DNA of 64,000 nt, taken from positions 62,001-126,000 of the forward strand of contig NZ_PPDE01000001.1 in the NCBI RefSeq assembly GCF_002959915.1, read 5' to 3'. Origin of the DNA: Veillonella atypica KON (GTDB taxonomy: Bacteria; Bacillota; Negativicutes; Veillonellales; Veillonellaceae). This document shows, piece by piece, positions 1-11,258 of the stretch (the first letter of the stretch is position 1; the number at the start of each line of letters is the position of its first letter). Position numbers and translations under genes: made by a program. The notes under the pieces are model-generated. The model was given only the letters and a program-made list of their open reading frames with translations. It was not told the origin of the DNA and did not search any database.

Positions 1-222
1 GATGGTTATGAAGTCAAAGGTATTACGATTAAGCCTGTACAAGTAACAATTACAGGCCGTGAAGAAATGGTGGATTCTGTTTCGGATCTTAAGACGGAAT
101 CTATTGATATAAGTAATGCTACGGCACCTATTGATGGTACCTATAATATAGTAATTCCTGATGGCCTTACTAGTAAAATGACTACGGTTCATGTAACAGT
201 GGATATACAAAGAAAAGCATAG
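1..222 (+). CDS. ybbR: YbbR-domain protein, C-terminal end (partial)
   Basis: The window opens inside this gene. The last 73 codons are readable and end in TAG at 220-222. The fragment is beta-rich and has a VTITGREE-type stretch typical of YbbR repeats. YbbR (CdaR) proteins are membrane-anchored extracytoplasmic proteins that in Firmicutes sit between the diadenylate cyclase cdaA and glmM. The family call rests on this short tail and on the downstream glmM; here an FAD oxidoreductase gene lies between the two. The next gene starts two bases after the stop, so they are probably cotranscribed. Confidence 0.6.
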   Translation, partial: DGYEVKGITIKPVQVTITGREEMVDSVSDLKTESIDISNATAPIDGTYNIVIPDGLTSKMTTVHVTVDIQRKA

Positions 223-224
223 AT

Positions 225-1826
225 ATGATAAGAATAATAAATCTTCGCGTAGCCGTTACCGTAAAGGCTACGATTGAGGAAATAGTAGAAAAGAAATACC
301 CTCAACTAAAGGGATATATACAGAAAATTCATGTGGTAAGACGTGCTGTTGATGCTCGTAAGAAACCTAATATTGTATTTGTGTACACCCTTTTTGTAGA
401 GGCTCAACATGAAGAAAAAATCATCAAGAAACTAGGCAAGCAAAAGGATGTTACCTTATTTACACCTGAGGATCCAGAACCGATTGTAATTGGTGATAGA
501 CCTTTAGCACATAGGCCTGTTGTGATGGGCTTTGGTCCCGCAGGTATGATGGCGGCCTTTTACTTAGCCCGTGAAGGCTATCGCCCTATCGTGTTAGAAC
601 GGGGACAAGATGTAGATACTCGTGCAAAGGATGTGGAAACATTTTGGAAAACGGGATCCTTTAAACCGGAATCAAATGTTCAATTCGGTGAAGGTGGGGC
701 CGGTACATTTTCTGATGGTAAATTGACTACGCGCGTCACACATCCGCGGTTGCATGAAATTTCAAAATACTTTGTAGAATTCGGGGCACCGGAAGAAATC
801 CTATACAAGCATAAACCTCACGTAGGAACAGATAAATTACGTCATATGGTAAAAGCCATGCGTGAGCGCATTATCGAATGGGGCGGCGAAGTCCGCTTTG
901 GAGCTAAGGTAACCGATGTATTTGTTAATCAGGACCATGTGGTCGGTATCGAGGTGAATGGTGCGGAACGTATTGATACGACTCTAGTTTTATCTGGTGT
1001 AGGTCATAGCGCGCGAGATACGTATGAAATGTTATTTAAACGCGGTATCGATATGATAGCTAAACCATTTGCTATCGGTGTTCGCATTGAACATCCTCAA
1101 GATGTCATAGATCAATCTCAGTACGGTGTGGATCCAAAGAGCCTAGGACTAGGCGCTGCTGAGTATTCCTTGGTATATCATGATAAGGAATCGGGACGCA
1201 CTGCCTATAGCTTCTGTATGTGTCCTGGTGGACAGGTAGTAGCATCTGCATCCGAACCGGGTGGTGTTGTAACTAATGGTATGAGCTTGTATGCTCGTGA
1301 TAGTGGCGTTGCTAATAGTGCTATCGTTGTAAATGTAGGCCCTGATGATTTTGGTACCCATCCTTTAGATGGCGTGGCATTTCAACGAGAATGGGAACGC
1401 AAGGCTTATAAATTGGGTGGTTCAAACTTTAATGCACCGGCTCAAACGGTAGGTTCTTTCTTAGGCCAGGCTGATGCGCCGTCTGTTGAAAGCAGTATAC
1501 ATAGTTATGAACCTCATATCGTAGATTGCGATTTGCACCAGTGTTTACCTGATTATGTATCGTCTGTTTTAGAACGGGCCTTACCGTATTGGGGACGCCG
1601 TATCAAAGGCTTTGATAACCCTGAAATCTGTATGACCGGCGTTGAAACGCGCACATCTTCTCCACTTCGTATGGGACGTGATGAAAATCGCGTATCCACT
1701 ACAGTCGGTGGCTTTTACCCGATGGGGGAAGGTGCAGGCTATGCGGGTGGCATCATGAGTGCCGCCTTGGATGGTGCAGAAACGGCGATTGCGTGCATGA
1801 GCATGTATGCAAAACCTAATGAATGA
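225..1826 (+). CDS. FAD-dependent oxidoreductase (NAD(FAD)-utilising dehydrogenase family)
   Basis: A 533-residue protein. An N-terminal region of about 90 residues precedes a Rossmann dinucleotide-binding motif GFGPAG (G102, G104, G107) followed by an ERG acidic end, the usual FAD-binding arrangement. A second glycine-rich stretch, FGEGGAGTFSDGK, and a C-terminal GEGAGYAGGI motif complete the flavin site. This matches the uncharacterised BaiN/HI0933-like FAD dehydrogenases common in Firmicutes; the substrate is unknown. It follows the YbbR gene by 2 nt and lies about 135 nt before glmM. The ATG at 225 has only a weak purine-rich ribosome site, so expression probably depends on translation from upstream. 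Confidence 0.8.
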   Translation: MIRIINLRVAVTVKATIEEIVEKKYPQLKGYIQKIHVVRRAVDARKKPNIVFVYTLFVEAQHEEKIIKKLGKQKDVTLFTPEDPEPIVIGDRPLAHRPVVMGFGPAGMMAAFYLAREGYRPIVLERGQDVDTRAKDVETFWKTGSFKPESNVQFGEGGAGTFSDGKLTTRVTHPRLHEISKYFVEFGAPEEILYKHKPHVGTDKLRHMVKAMRERIIEWGGEVRFGAKVTDVFVNQDHVVGIEVNGAERIDTTLVLSGVGHSARDTYEMLFKRGIDMIAKPFAIGVRIEHPQDVIDQSQYGVDPKSLGLGAAEYSLVYHDKESGRTAYSFCMCPGGQVVASASEPGGVVTNGMSLYARDSGVANSAIVVNVGPDDFGTHPLDGVAFQREWERKAYKLGGSNFNAPAQTVGSFLGQADAPSVESSIHSYEPHIVDCDLHQCLPDYVSSVLERALPYWGRRIKGFDNPEICMTGVETRTSSPLRMGRDENRVSTTVGGFYPMGEGAGYAGGIMSAALDGAETAIACMSMYAKPNE

Positions 1827-1902
1827 TACTTTTACAAATAGATTTATACATTTACGTGCTATGGTGAAAGCTCAACCTGGATTTTATAAATTGTACAAAC
1901 TC

Positions 1903-1920
1903 GTGTGATATAATACACAC
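1903..1920 (+). promoter_or_regulatory. Extended -10 promoter with overlapping inverted repeat upstream of glmM
   Basis: TATAAT at 1909-1914 is preceded by TG one base upstream, an extended -10 box. The inverted repeat GTGTG-N8-CACAC (1903-1920) is centred on this -10. No good -35 is at standard spacing. A repressor bound to the dyad would block the promoter; the factor is unknown. Confidence 0.55.
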
Positions 1921-1961
1921 AACATAGATTGAAATACATTCGTTTGTAAACGGAGGAGAAT

Positions 1962-3314
1962 ATGGCTCGATTATTTGGTACTGATGGTGTACGTGGCGTT
2001 GTTAATGAATTTTTAACACCTGAATTGGCATACCATTTGGGGCGTGCAGCGGCAACACATTTTGGTAAAGAAAAAGAACATCCTACATTTTTAATTGGTA
2101 GAGATACGCGTATCTCTGGTTCCATGTTGGAATGCGCGTTGGCATCTGGCATCTGTTCTGTAGGCGGTAATGTAGTTATGGCGGGAGTCATTCCTACACC
2201 TGCTGTAGCATACCTTGTAAAGCAACAAGGTTTTGATGCGGGCGCTGTTATTTCTGCATCTCATAACCCATTCCCAGATAATGGTATTAAATTCTTTGAT
2301 GGTAGTGGTTTTAAATTACCAGATGAAGTAGAAGATCAATTAGAAGTATATGTACGTCAAAGTGCAGATAACGAATTACCTCGTCCTACAGGTGCTGGCA
2401 TTGGTCGTGTAGAGTATAATGCAAATCTTGCACATCACTATGCTCACTTTGTTCGTCATACAATCGATACATCCCTTGAAGGTTTAACGATTGTCTATGA
2501 TGGCGCGAATGGTGCCGCTTCTAGCGTAGGTCCTGAAATTTTGTCTGGTCTTGGTGCAAAGGTGATCAATATCAATGTCAATCCAGATGGTTTGAACATC
2601 AATCATCATTGCGGTTCTACCCATATCGAAGGCTTGCAAGTAGCTGTTCAACAACACCATGCTGATTTAGGCATTGCCAATGATGGTGATGCAGATCGTT
2701 GCTTGTTAGTAGACGAAAAAGGTCAAGTCCTCGATGGCGACCAAATCATGCTATTATGCGCTCTTAAATTGAAAGAAGAAGGTAAGCTCAAAGGCGATAC
2801 CGTAGTTGGTACCGTTATGAGTAATATTGGCTTTCACAAAGCAGCTGAAGAACTTGGTATGAAAACCGTTTCTACTGCTGTTGGTGACCGCTATGTATTG
2901 GAATATATGCGTGAACACGACCTTTCCATTGGCGGTGAACAATCTGGTCACGTTATTTTCCTCGATCATAACACAACTGGTGATGGCATGTTGACTGCTG
3001 TTCAAGTGGCGGCTCTTGTAAAAGAAAAAGGCCAACCACTTTCTGAATTGGCTGGCATCATGACAAAATACCCACAAGTTCTTATAAACGTACGCGTTGC
3101 TACAAAGACTGGTTGGGAAGAAAACGATATTATTAAGGCTGCTATCGTAACAGCTGAAGGTGAACTTGGTGACGAAGGTCGCGTATTGGTACGTGCATCT
3201 GGTACAGAACCACTCATCCGCGTAATGGCTGAAGGTCCAGACCAAGAAGCACTACAAGCCTTATGCCAAGAAATTGCTGATATCATCGGTAGAGAACAAG
3301 GACTTGCGGAATAA
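1962..3314 (+). CDS. glmM: Phosphoglucosamine mutase GlmM
   Basis: A 450-residue alpha-D-phosphohexomutase that converts glucosamine-6-phosphate to glucosamine-1-phosphate, the precursor of UDP-GlcNAc for peptidoglycan and lipopolysaccharide. The catalytic phosphoserine loop is SASHNP with Ser100, the metal-binding loop is NDGDADR near residue 240, and the C-terminal phosphate-binding loop is RASGTEP. Length and order are standard for GlmM. An excellent site (GGAGGAG) lies 5 nt before ATG. It has its own promoter just upstream and ends at a strong hairpin. glmS, the preceding pathway step, is 2 kb downstream. Confidence 0.97.
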   Translation: MARLFGTDGVRGVVNEFLTPELAYHLGRAAATHFGKEKEHPTFLIGRDTRISGSMLECALASGICSVGGNVVMAGVIPTPAVAYLVKQQGFDAGAVISASHNPFPDNGIKFFDGSGFKLPDEVEDQLEVYVRQSADNELPRPTGAGIGRVEYNANLAHHYAHFVRHTIDTSLEGLTIVYDGANGAASSVGPEILSGLGAKVININVNPDGLNINHHCGSTHIEGLQVAVQQHHADLGIANDGDADRCLLVDEKGQVLDGDQIMLLCALKLKEEGKLKGDTVVGTVMSNIGFHKAAEELGMKTVSTAVGDRYVLEYMREHDLSIGGEQSGHVIFLDHNTTGDGMLTAVQVAALVKEKGQPLSELAGIMTKYPQVLINVRVATKTGWEENDIIKAAIVTAEGELGDEGRVLVRASGTEPLIRVMAEGPDQEALQALCQEIADIIGREQGLAE

Positions 3315-3393
3315 AAGTAGGGTGTGAGGCGGCAGAGGAGCGTTTGTGAGCTTGCAAATGCTGAGTCACTGAATAGCTATATAATTTTGATAA

Positions 3394-3435
3394 AAAAGCA
3401 CTACTTTGAATTGTAATTATTCAGAGTAGTGCTTT
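3394..3435. terminator. Bidirectional intrinsic terminator between glmM and the beta-helix protein gene
   Basis: A near-perfect 17-bp stem (AAAAGCACTACT pairing with AGTAGTGCTTTT, extended inward by TGAA/TTCA) with a 9-nt loop. A-tracts and T-tracts on the two sides let it serve the convergent genes on both strands. Confidence 0.85.
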
Positions 3436-3440
3436 TGTCA

Positions 3441-4793
3441 TTATTTATCAGCAACAACGAGTTTATATCCATTCAAGTGAATGTTTTCACCTGTTGTATC
3501 TTCGTTCGTTAAGGATTTTATATAGCTATCGCCTGTAAGTGTCCAAGTGGAATCTTTGCTGAGTTTCAATGTAATTTCTTTTGCCGTATTGTCAGTGTTT
3601 ATAGCGCCAACTAAACTAGATCCATTTGTCATGTCTAGCGCAATGGTGCTAATTGCATCGGCTACAATATTGCCGTTTAAGGCTTGGTTGGAGGCGCGAA
3701 GTGTAAGGTGACCGCCATTTTCACCGGTTTTGCCCCAACGGGAGTCGGCCGCTGCTTTCACTAGTGTTGTAGTATTGGGAGTAGAGATAGCATTGCCAGT
3801 AAGGTCTACCTCTGCAGTGGTGTTGTTCACATAGATGAAAGCGCCTGTAGCATGGGTGGTGAGTGAGTTGTTTTCTGCTTTGAGACGGGCAATACCACTT
3901 TCAGCATCACCAGAAAAGCTTTGGTATAACATAAAACCATTGTCTTTGTAGCCTGTTACATTAGAGTTGGTAAGTGTGATGGAATTTTTGCCTTCTACGA
4001 CACCAATTTCACTGTTTTTAGCTTCGCCCGTAATATAGTCAGCTGTGATATTACCAGTAGAGTAGATAATAGGGCTACCTTCACCAGATGTTGTTAATTT
4101 GGCAGCCTCTGCTGTAATGGTACCTTCGCCACGGTCTGTAGCTAATGTAGCAGAGTGAGCACCTTCGGTTGTAATAGTAAGATTTCTGCCGTTTACAGTG
4201 CCTTTATAAGTGGCATCTAAACCGCGGGAGGAATCGCTCTTTGTGTGAATATTAGTATTCTCTACGTTGATGACAGAACCTTCACCAGTGGCAAATACTG
4301 CATTCGAGCCATTGGAATTGGATGTAATATTGCTGCCTTTGATGTTGATTTGACTACCGTCGATACCGAGTATTACTGCGTTTTGACCACGGAAATTACT
4401 ATTGTCATCGTTTGTCGTATTGCCTGTTTTATCGAATACGCTGTTTTCGATGGTTATGACTGCTTTATCTTTGCCGATGAACGCATTTTGATCTGATGTT
4501 GTATTAGATATCAATTCATGCGCAATGGCTTTATTTTCGGTTGCTACCGTAGTACCTGTGAAAGTATTAGGATTAGCTTCAGCTTTTGGAACTGGCCCAT
4601 TAGGTGCACTCATAGGTGGATTTCCAGCTGGTGGTGCACTTGGTATGTCTTCTGCAAAGGTTGGAAGGAATGCCAATGTAGAAAGGGCGGCACCTAATAC
4701 GGCAGGAAGGACCCAACGGCGTAATTTTCTATATGAGTGTTTATGGTTTAGAGATGTTGTCTTTTTATGTGTTTTATTATTTTGTGTATTCAT
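3441..4793 (-). CDS. Secreted beta-helix (autotransporter-passenger-like) protein without a barrel
   Basis: A 450-residue exported protein. The start chosen is ATG at 4793, where AGGAGAG lies 7 nt upstream; an in-frame ATG 12 codons earlier has no such site. A long Lys/Arg/His-rich N region is followed by a hydrophobic segment and a likely cleavage after Ala47 (PTFA-ED), resembling the extended signal peptides of autotransporters. After a Pro-rich linker come many short repeats of the form 'ITVENSNI' and 'GNITAD', typical of right-handed beta-helix passengers. The end (NGYKLVV) looks like the last passenger strand, but no membrane barrel follows. Function is unknown; adhesion is a guess. It may be a truncated autotransporter. 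Confidence 0.7.
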   Translation of the reverse strand: MNTQNNKTHKKTTSLNHKHSYRKLRRWVLPAVLGAALSTLAFLPTFAEDIPSAPPAGNPPMSAPNGPVPKAEANPNTFTGTTVATENKAIAHELISNTTSDQNAFIGKDKAVITIENSVFDKTGNTTNDDNSNFRGQNAVILGIDGSQINIKGSNITSNSNGSNAVFATGEGSVINVENTNIHTKSDSSRGLDATYKGTVNGRNLTITTEGAHSATLATDRGEGTITAEAAKLTTSGEGSPIIYSTGNITADYITGEAKNSEIGVVEGKNSITLTNSNVTGYKDNGFMLYQSFSGDAESGIARLKAENNSLTTHATGAFIYVNNTTAEVDLTGNAISTPNTTTLVKAAADSRWGKTGENGGHLTLRASNQALNGNIVADAISTIALDMTNGSSLVGAINTDNTAKEITLKLSKDSTWTLTGDSYIKSLTNEDTTGENIHLNGYKLVVADK

Positions 4794-4980
4794 TGTAATC
4801 TCTCCTGGTAGACAATAAATATATATCATATAAATTTTGATAAATATGATTGTATAAAATTTTTATAATAAGTAGTATAATGATGGTGTATGAATGATCT
4901 ATGAAATCGTTTGGCTTTATGTACCCCTATGAAAATAAGCGTTATATCTCGTGTTTAATGCTTTCATAAGGCCTAGATTC

Positions 4981-5010
4981 TTTACATTCATTACATCGAT
5001 TTAGTATAAT
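4981..5010 (+). promoter_or_regulatory. Probable glmS promoter
   Basis: TTTACA (4981-4986) and TATAAT (5005-5010) are separated by 18 nt. A start a few bases downstream would place the ribozyme at the very 5' end of the transcript. Confidence 0.6.
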
Positions 5011-5039
5011 ATAATTTAGTATGATTACAATTGTACTAG

Positions 5040-5232
5040 TTCTGCCACATATGAGTGAAAGGAGTTCCAAATTCGTAAAGGCGAATAGCGCAAGTACCCG
5101 CGAAGGCAGTCGTTAGGGTAGACGAGGTGAAGAGTGATCGAATAATCAGCGGATGCTCTTCCGGCACATTCATGTCGTAACAGATACTAAAAAGCCCATT
5201 GGTAACAATGGAGACAAAGTGTATCTGAATGA
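5040..5232 (+). ncRNA. glmS ribozyme (glucosamine-6-phosphate-activated self-cleaving RNA)
   Basis: The leader of glmS contains the conserved core of this class: a GACGAGG block (5121-5127), a short hairpin, CAGCGGATG (5148-5156), CTCTTCCGGCAC (5156-5167), and a 3' pseudoknot domain ending in GGAGACAAAGTGTATCTGAAT. Upstream, ATTCG/CGAAT (5071-5086) forms a small hairpin. In known members glucosamine-6-phosphate is the catalytic cofactor; cleavage exposes the glmS mRNA to decay, giving feedback on GlcN6P synthesis. The exact cleavage position at the 5' edge is not certain from reading alone. Confidence 0.9.
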
Positions 5233-5347
5233 ATTGTATTAAAGTAATAATTAATACATAATTGAAACATTAATCTAGAACATTAATTAGTTAGCCTTAG
5301 TTGTTGGCTGGGGCTAGAAATACCCCCAGTTATAGGAGGATATACTT

Positions 5348-8225
<2,878 letters not shown>

Positions 8226-8253
8226 GTATTTACATACACTTTTGAGGTCAATT

Positions 8254-8739
8254 ATGACAAAACAAGAGGTAAGCGAACGATTTTCGGGTGGCCATGTAAA
8301 GCACATGGTCACCACACATAAGGCCGTACAGTGGCTAGGACGGATTCTAGGCATTGTAATTTGTGTTGCCCTCATTAAATGGGCCCCACATGATATAGGT
8401 AATCGCATGCTTTGTTATGCATTGGTCGTTTGCTTGTTATGGTGGGTACACGGGCTCGATGTAGTGCTTGTATATATTTGTGAAAAAGGCTTTGTTATCA
8501 AACAGAGACCGACAAATTTACGTGACTATTTTCGTAGTGCCATTAATTTAGATGATTACTATGTGTATGTTCCTTTTGAAAGCGTAGTTGGGTTTACGCC
8601 TGATTGGAAAGAACTACAAGCCGTTAATACTCATGGTGGCATTTATGTAGTACCTTTAGATCTGCAACTTGCACCATATAAGGATAAAATGCGCCTTCAA
8701 GCCGCCATAAAACATTATAGAGATACACATGATATATAA
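8254..8739 (+). CDS. Two-TM membrane protein of unknown function
   Basis: A 161-residue protein, not recognised. The start chosen is ATG at 8254, preceded by TGAGG, 28 nt after the trpS stop; an upstream in-frame ATG would overlap trpS and lacks a ribosome site. Two hydrophobic segments near residues 32-47 and 52-75 anchor it in the membrane. The C-terminal half (about 80-161) is soluble with alternating beta character, reminiscent of bacterial PH-like domains, but no motif confirms this. Position suggests cotranscription with trpS. Confidence 0.65.
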   Translation: MTKQEVSERFSGGHVKHMVTTHKAVQWLGRILGIVICVALIKWAPHDIGNRMLCYALVVCLLWWVHGLDVVLVYICEKGFVIKQRPTNLRDYFRSAINLDDYYVYVPFESVVGFTPDWKELQAVNTHGGIYVVPLDLQLAPYKDKMRLQAAIKHYRDTHDI

Positions 8740-8764
8740 TTTTGTAAATTTATTGATTTAACTA

Positions 8765-8793
8765 TTTACAACTTTAATATGCTAAAGTATAAT
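8765..8793 (+). promoter_or_regulatory. Promoter of the amino acid ABC transporter operon
   Basis: TTTACA (8765-8770), 17-nt spacer, TATAAT (8788-8793): a near-consensus sigma70 promoter. Just downstream, ATAGGTTCAT and ATGACCTAT form an imperfect inverted repeat (8792-8820) that could be an operator or an RNA hairpin. Confidence 0.7.
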
Positions 8794-8842
8794 AGGTTCA
8801 TAAGTTAAAACATGACCTATAACATATTGTGTGGAGGATATT

Positions 8843-9655
8843 ATGAACTGGAAAAAGATTATGGCTGTAGGTTTGGCTGCAGTTTCTATGATGGCTTTTG
8901 TAAGCGGTTGTGGTAGTGATACAAAGAAGGCTGATACTCAATTACCTAAGAAAATTGTTATTGGTCTAGATGATAGCTTTCCACCAATGGGCTTTAAAGA
9001 TGATAAAGGTGAAATCGTAGGGTTAGATATCGACTTGGCTAAAGAGGCTGCTAAGCGTGCTGGTATGGACGTTGAGTTTAAAGCGATTGACTGGTCCAGC
9101 AAAGAAGCGGAGTTAAAATCTAAGAAAATCGACGTATTGTGGAATGGTTTAACTGTTTCTCCTGAACGTGAGAAAAATATCTTGTTCTCCGATACATATA
9201 TGAAAGATAAACAATACATCGTTGTTCGTAACGATGATAATGCTATCAAGGGTAAATCTGATCTTGCTGGCAAGGTTGTAGGTGTGCAACAAGCTAGTAC
9301 TGGTGAATCTGCATTACAAAACGATCCTAGTGGCAAAACCGTTAAAGAAATTAAATCCTATGCTGATTTCGTAAGTGCATTCATGGATCTTGGCATTGGT
9401 CGTGTCGATGCAGTTATCGCTGATGGTGTTATTGCTCGTTACCTCATGACAAAAGAACCTGGCAAATACAAAATTGTAGAAGGCACTGATTACGGCGTAG
9501 ATAACTTTGCTGTAGGGTTCCGCAAAGATGATACCGCATTACGCGATAAAATCAATAGTATCTTAGCCGAAATGAAAAAAGATGGTACTGCTGATAAAAT
9601 TGTTGAAAAATGGTTGGGCTCTAGCGCAGATCTAGATAAGAGCGATGCTAAATAG
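8843..9655 (+). CDS. Polar amino acid ABC transporter, substrate-binding lipoprotein
   Basis: A 270-residue family 3 solute-binding protein. ATG at 8843 is chosen because GGAGGA lies 6 nt upstream; an in-frame GTG at 8831 overlaps that site. The signal peptide ends in a lipobox VSGC with Cys23 as lipid anchor. The mature part starts with the signature IVIGLDDSFPPMGF and continues with the GLDIDLAKEAAKRAG segment. It delivers an amino acid to the permease encoded next. Ligand (arginine, glutamine, cystine or other) cannot be fixed from sequence. It is followed by an ABC permease and ATPase. Confidence 0.92.
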   Translation: MNWKKIMAVGLAAVSMMAFVSGCGSDTKKADTQLPKKIVIGLDDSFPPMGFKDDKGEIVGLDIDLAKEAAKRAGMDVEFKAIDWSSKEAELKSKKIDVLWNGLTVSPEREKNILFSDTYMKDKQYIVVRNDDNAIKGKSDLAGKVVGVQQASTGESALQNDPSGKTVKEIKSYADFVSAFMDLGIGRVDAVIADGVIARYLMTKEPGKYKIVEGTDYGVDNFAVGFRKDDTALRDKINSILAEMKKDGTADKIVEKWLGSSADLDKSDAK

Positions 9656-9726
9656 TACGATTCGTGATATACTAATAGTACTGTGGTCAGTATGTACAAC
9701 TGATAATTAAAGAACGAAATGTACAC

Positions 9727-9755
9727 TAGAGAAGAGGCCATGTGCCTCTTCTCTA
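9727..9755 (+). promoter_or_regulatory. Intercistronic hairpin between binding protein and permease genes
   Basis: A perfect 12-bp stem (TAGAGAAGAGGC with GCCTCTTCTCTA, loop CATGT) without a following U-run. In ABC operons such hairpins often stabilise the upstream mRNA, so the binding protein is made in excess. Confidence 0.7.
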
Positions 9756-9778
9756 TTCGTGTTTTGAAGGAGTATTTC

Positions 9779-10435
9779 ATGTTAGATTATTTATTGCAGA
9801 TTATCCCGACCATTGCGGATGGGCTTAAGGTCACCATTGCACTGTTCTGTGTCGTATGGGTACTATCTATACCTGGTGGTATCATATTAGCTTTACTGCG
9901 ACTATCTAAGCTTCCTGTAGTCGATAAAATTGTTGAAGCCTTTGTATATCTAATGCGTGGTACGCCGTTGATGTTACAAATTTTATTCATGTACTTTGCA
10001 TTGCCAATCATGACGGATGGGGCTATCCAAATGGATGATGCAACGGCTGCTGTGGTTACATTTGTACTCAACTATGCAGCGTACCTTTGTGAAATCTTCC
10101 GCGGCGGTATCCAATCGATTCCACGTGGTCAATATGAAGGGGCAAAGGTTCTTGGTTTTACCTATGGTCAAACGATGCGTACCATAATTTTGCCACAAAT
10201 GTTTAAACGCGTGTTGCCACCACTTGCCAACGAAACGATTAACTTATTAAAAGATACATCCCTCGTATACGTATTAGCTATGAATGATATTTTGCGTATT
10301 ACAAAATCTATTGTACAACGTGATTTTGATATTTCTGCGTTCCTTGTGGCCGCTATATTCTATCTAATCTTTACATTTATTTTGACAAATATCTTTAATT
10401 ATTTAGAAAAACGTTTCTCTGTATATGATGAGTAA
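9779..10435 (+). CDS. Polar amino acid ABC transporter, permease
   Basis: A 218-residue inner-membrane permease of the HisM/GlnP type. The start chosen is ATG at 9779 with GAAGGAG 7 nt upstream; an in-frame ATG at 9719 lies before the intercistronic hairpin. About five hydrophobic segments are visible. The cytoplasmic EAA loop (EGAKVLGFTYGQ, near residues 120-131), which contacts the ATPase, is well conserved. Probably works as a homodimer, since only one permease gene is present. Followed 9 nt later by the ATPase gene. Confidence 0.92.
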   Translation: MLDYLLQIIPTIADGLKVTIALFCVVWVLSIPGGIILALLRLSKLPVVDKIVEAFVYLMRGTPLMLQILFMYFALPIMTDGAIQMDDATAAVVTFVLNYAAYLCEIFRGGIQSIPRGQYEGAKVLGFTYGQTMRTIILPQMFKRVLPPLANETINLLKDTSLVYVLAMNDILRITKSIVQRDFDISAFLVAAIFYLIFTFILTNIFNYLEKRFSVYDE

Positions 10436-10444
10436 GAGGTAATT

Positions 10445-11203
10445 ATGACTTTTGTAAATATGGAACGCATAGAGAAACACTTTAATAATAATGTGGTATT
10501 GAAAGATGTTTCCTTGCAAATGAATAAGGGCGAAATTGTATCTATTATCGGCCCATCTGGCTCCGGTAAGTCTACATTTTTGCGCTGCTTAGGTCAGTTG
10601 GAAACGATTGACGGTGGTACTATTACCGTTGATGGTGTAACGTTGGCATCTACAGATGCTAGCGGCGTCGTTACCTACGCTGATAAACATACCATGCATG
10701 ATTTATTACTTCGCATGGGTATGGTATTCCAATCCTTCAATTTGTTCCCCCATATGACTGTTCTTGAAAATATTATGGTGGCACCGCGTATGGTAAAAGG
10801 TATGAAAGATACCGATATTATGCCAATCGCAGAACGCTTACTTAATAAAGTAGGTCTTTGGGATAAACGAGATATGTATCCCTCTAGATTGTCTGGCGGT
10901 CAACAACAGCGTGTGGCAATTGCTCGTGCATTAGCCATGAACCCAGAAATTATGCTCTTTGATGAACCAACGTCTGCCCTTGATCCAGAATTGACTGGAG
11001 AAGTATTAAAAACGATTAAACAACTAGCCGATGATCGGATGACTATGATTATTGTTACCCATGAAATGAACTTTGCTCGAGAAGTTTCAGATCGTATCAT
11101 CTTTATGGCAGATGGTATCATTCAAGAAGAAGGGGAACCGGAACAATTGTTTACCAATCCGCAATCTCCTAGAACTAAAGCTTTTTTAGAAAATATGTTA
11201 TAA
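10445..11203 (+). CDS. Polar amino acid ABC transporter, ATPase
   Basis: A 252-residue ATP-binding subunit of the GlnQ/HisP class. Walker A is GPSGSGKST (36-44), the signature LSGGQ is at 149-153, Walker B IMLFDE is at 169-174, and the switch histidine is in VTHEM. It powers uptake through the adjacent permease. The AGAGGTAATT ribosome site overlaps the end of the permease gene. The operon ends at a hairpin (11208-11233) lacking a strong U-run, so some read-through into the next gene is possible. Confidence 0.95.
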   Translation: MTFVNMERIEKHFNNNVVLKDVSLQMNKGEIVSIIGPSGSGKSTFLRCLGQLETIDGGTITVDGVTLASTDASGVVTYADKHTMHDLLLRMGMVFQSFNLFPHMTVLENIMVAPRMVKGMKDTDIMPIAERLLNKVGLWDKRDMYPSRLSGGQQQRVAIARALAMNPEIMLFDEPTSALDPELTGEVLKTIKQLADDRMTMIIVTHEMNFAREVSDRIIFMADGIIQEEGEPEQLFTNPQSPRTKAFLENML

Positions 11204-11207
11204 TCCT

Positions 11208-11235
11208 TACCACCTATGTAATCATAGGTGGTACC
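11208..11235 (+). terminator. Weak terminator-like hairpin after the ABC operon
   Basis: TACCACCTATG pairs with CATAGGTGGTA around a TAAT loop. The following bases (CCTTC) are not a good U-run, so termination may be partial. Confidence 0.45.
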
Positions 11236-11258
11236 TTCACATATATGAAAGGAACTTT

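Noticed and set aside
2754-3245. 163-codon minus-strand frame inside glmM
   Set aside because: Shadow of the glmM reading frame; no start signal and no recognisable domain.
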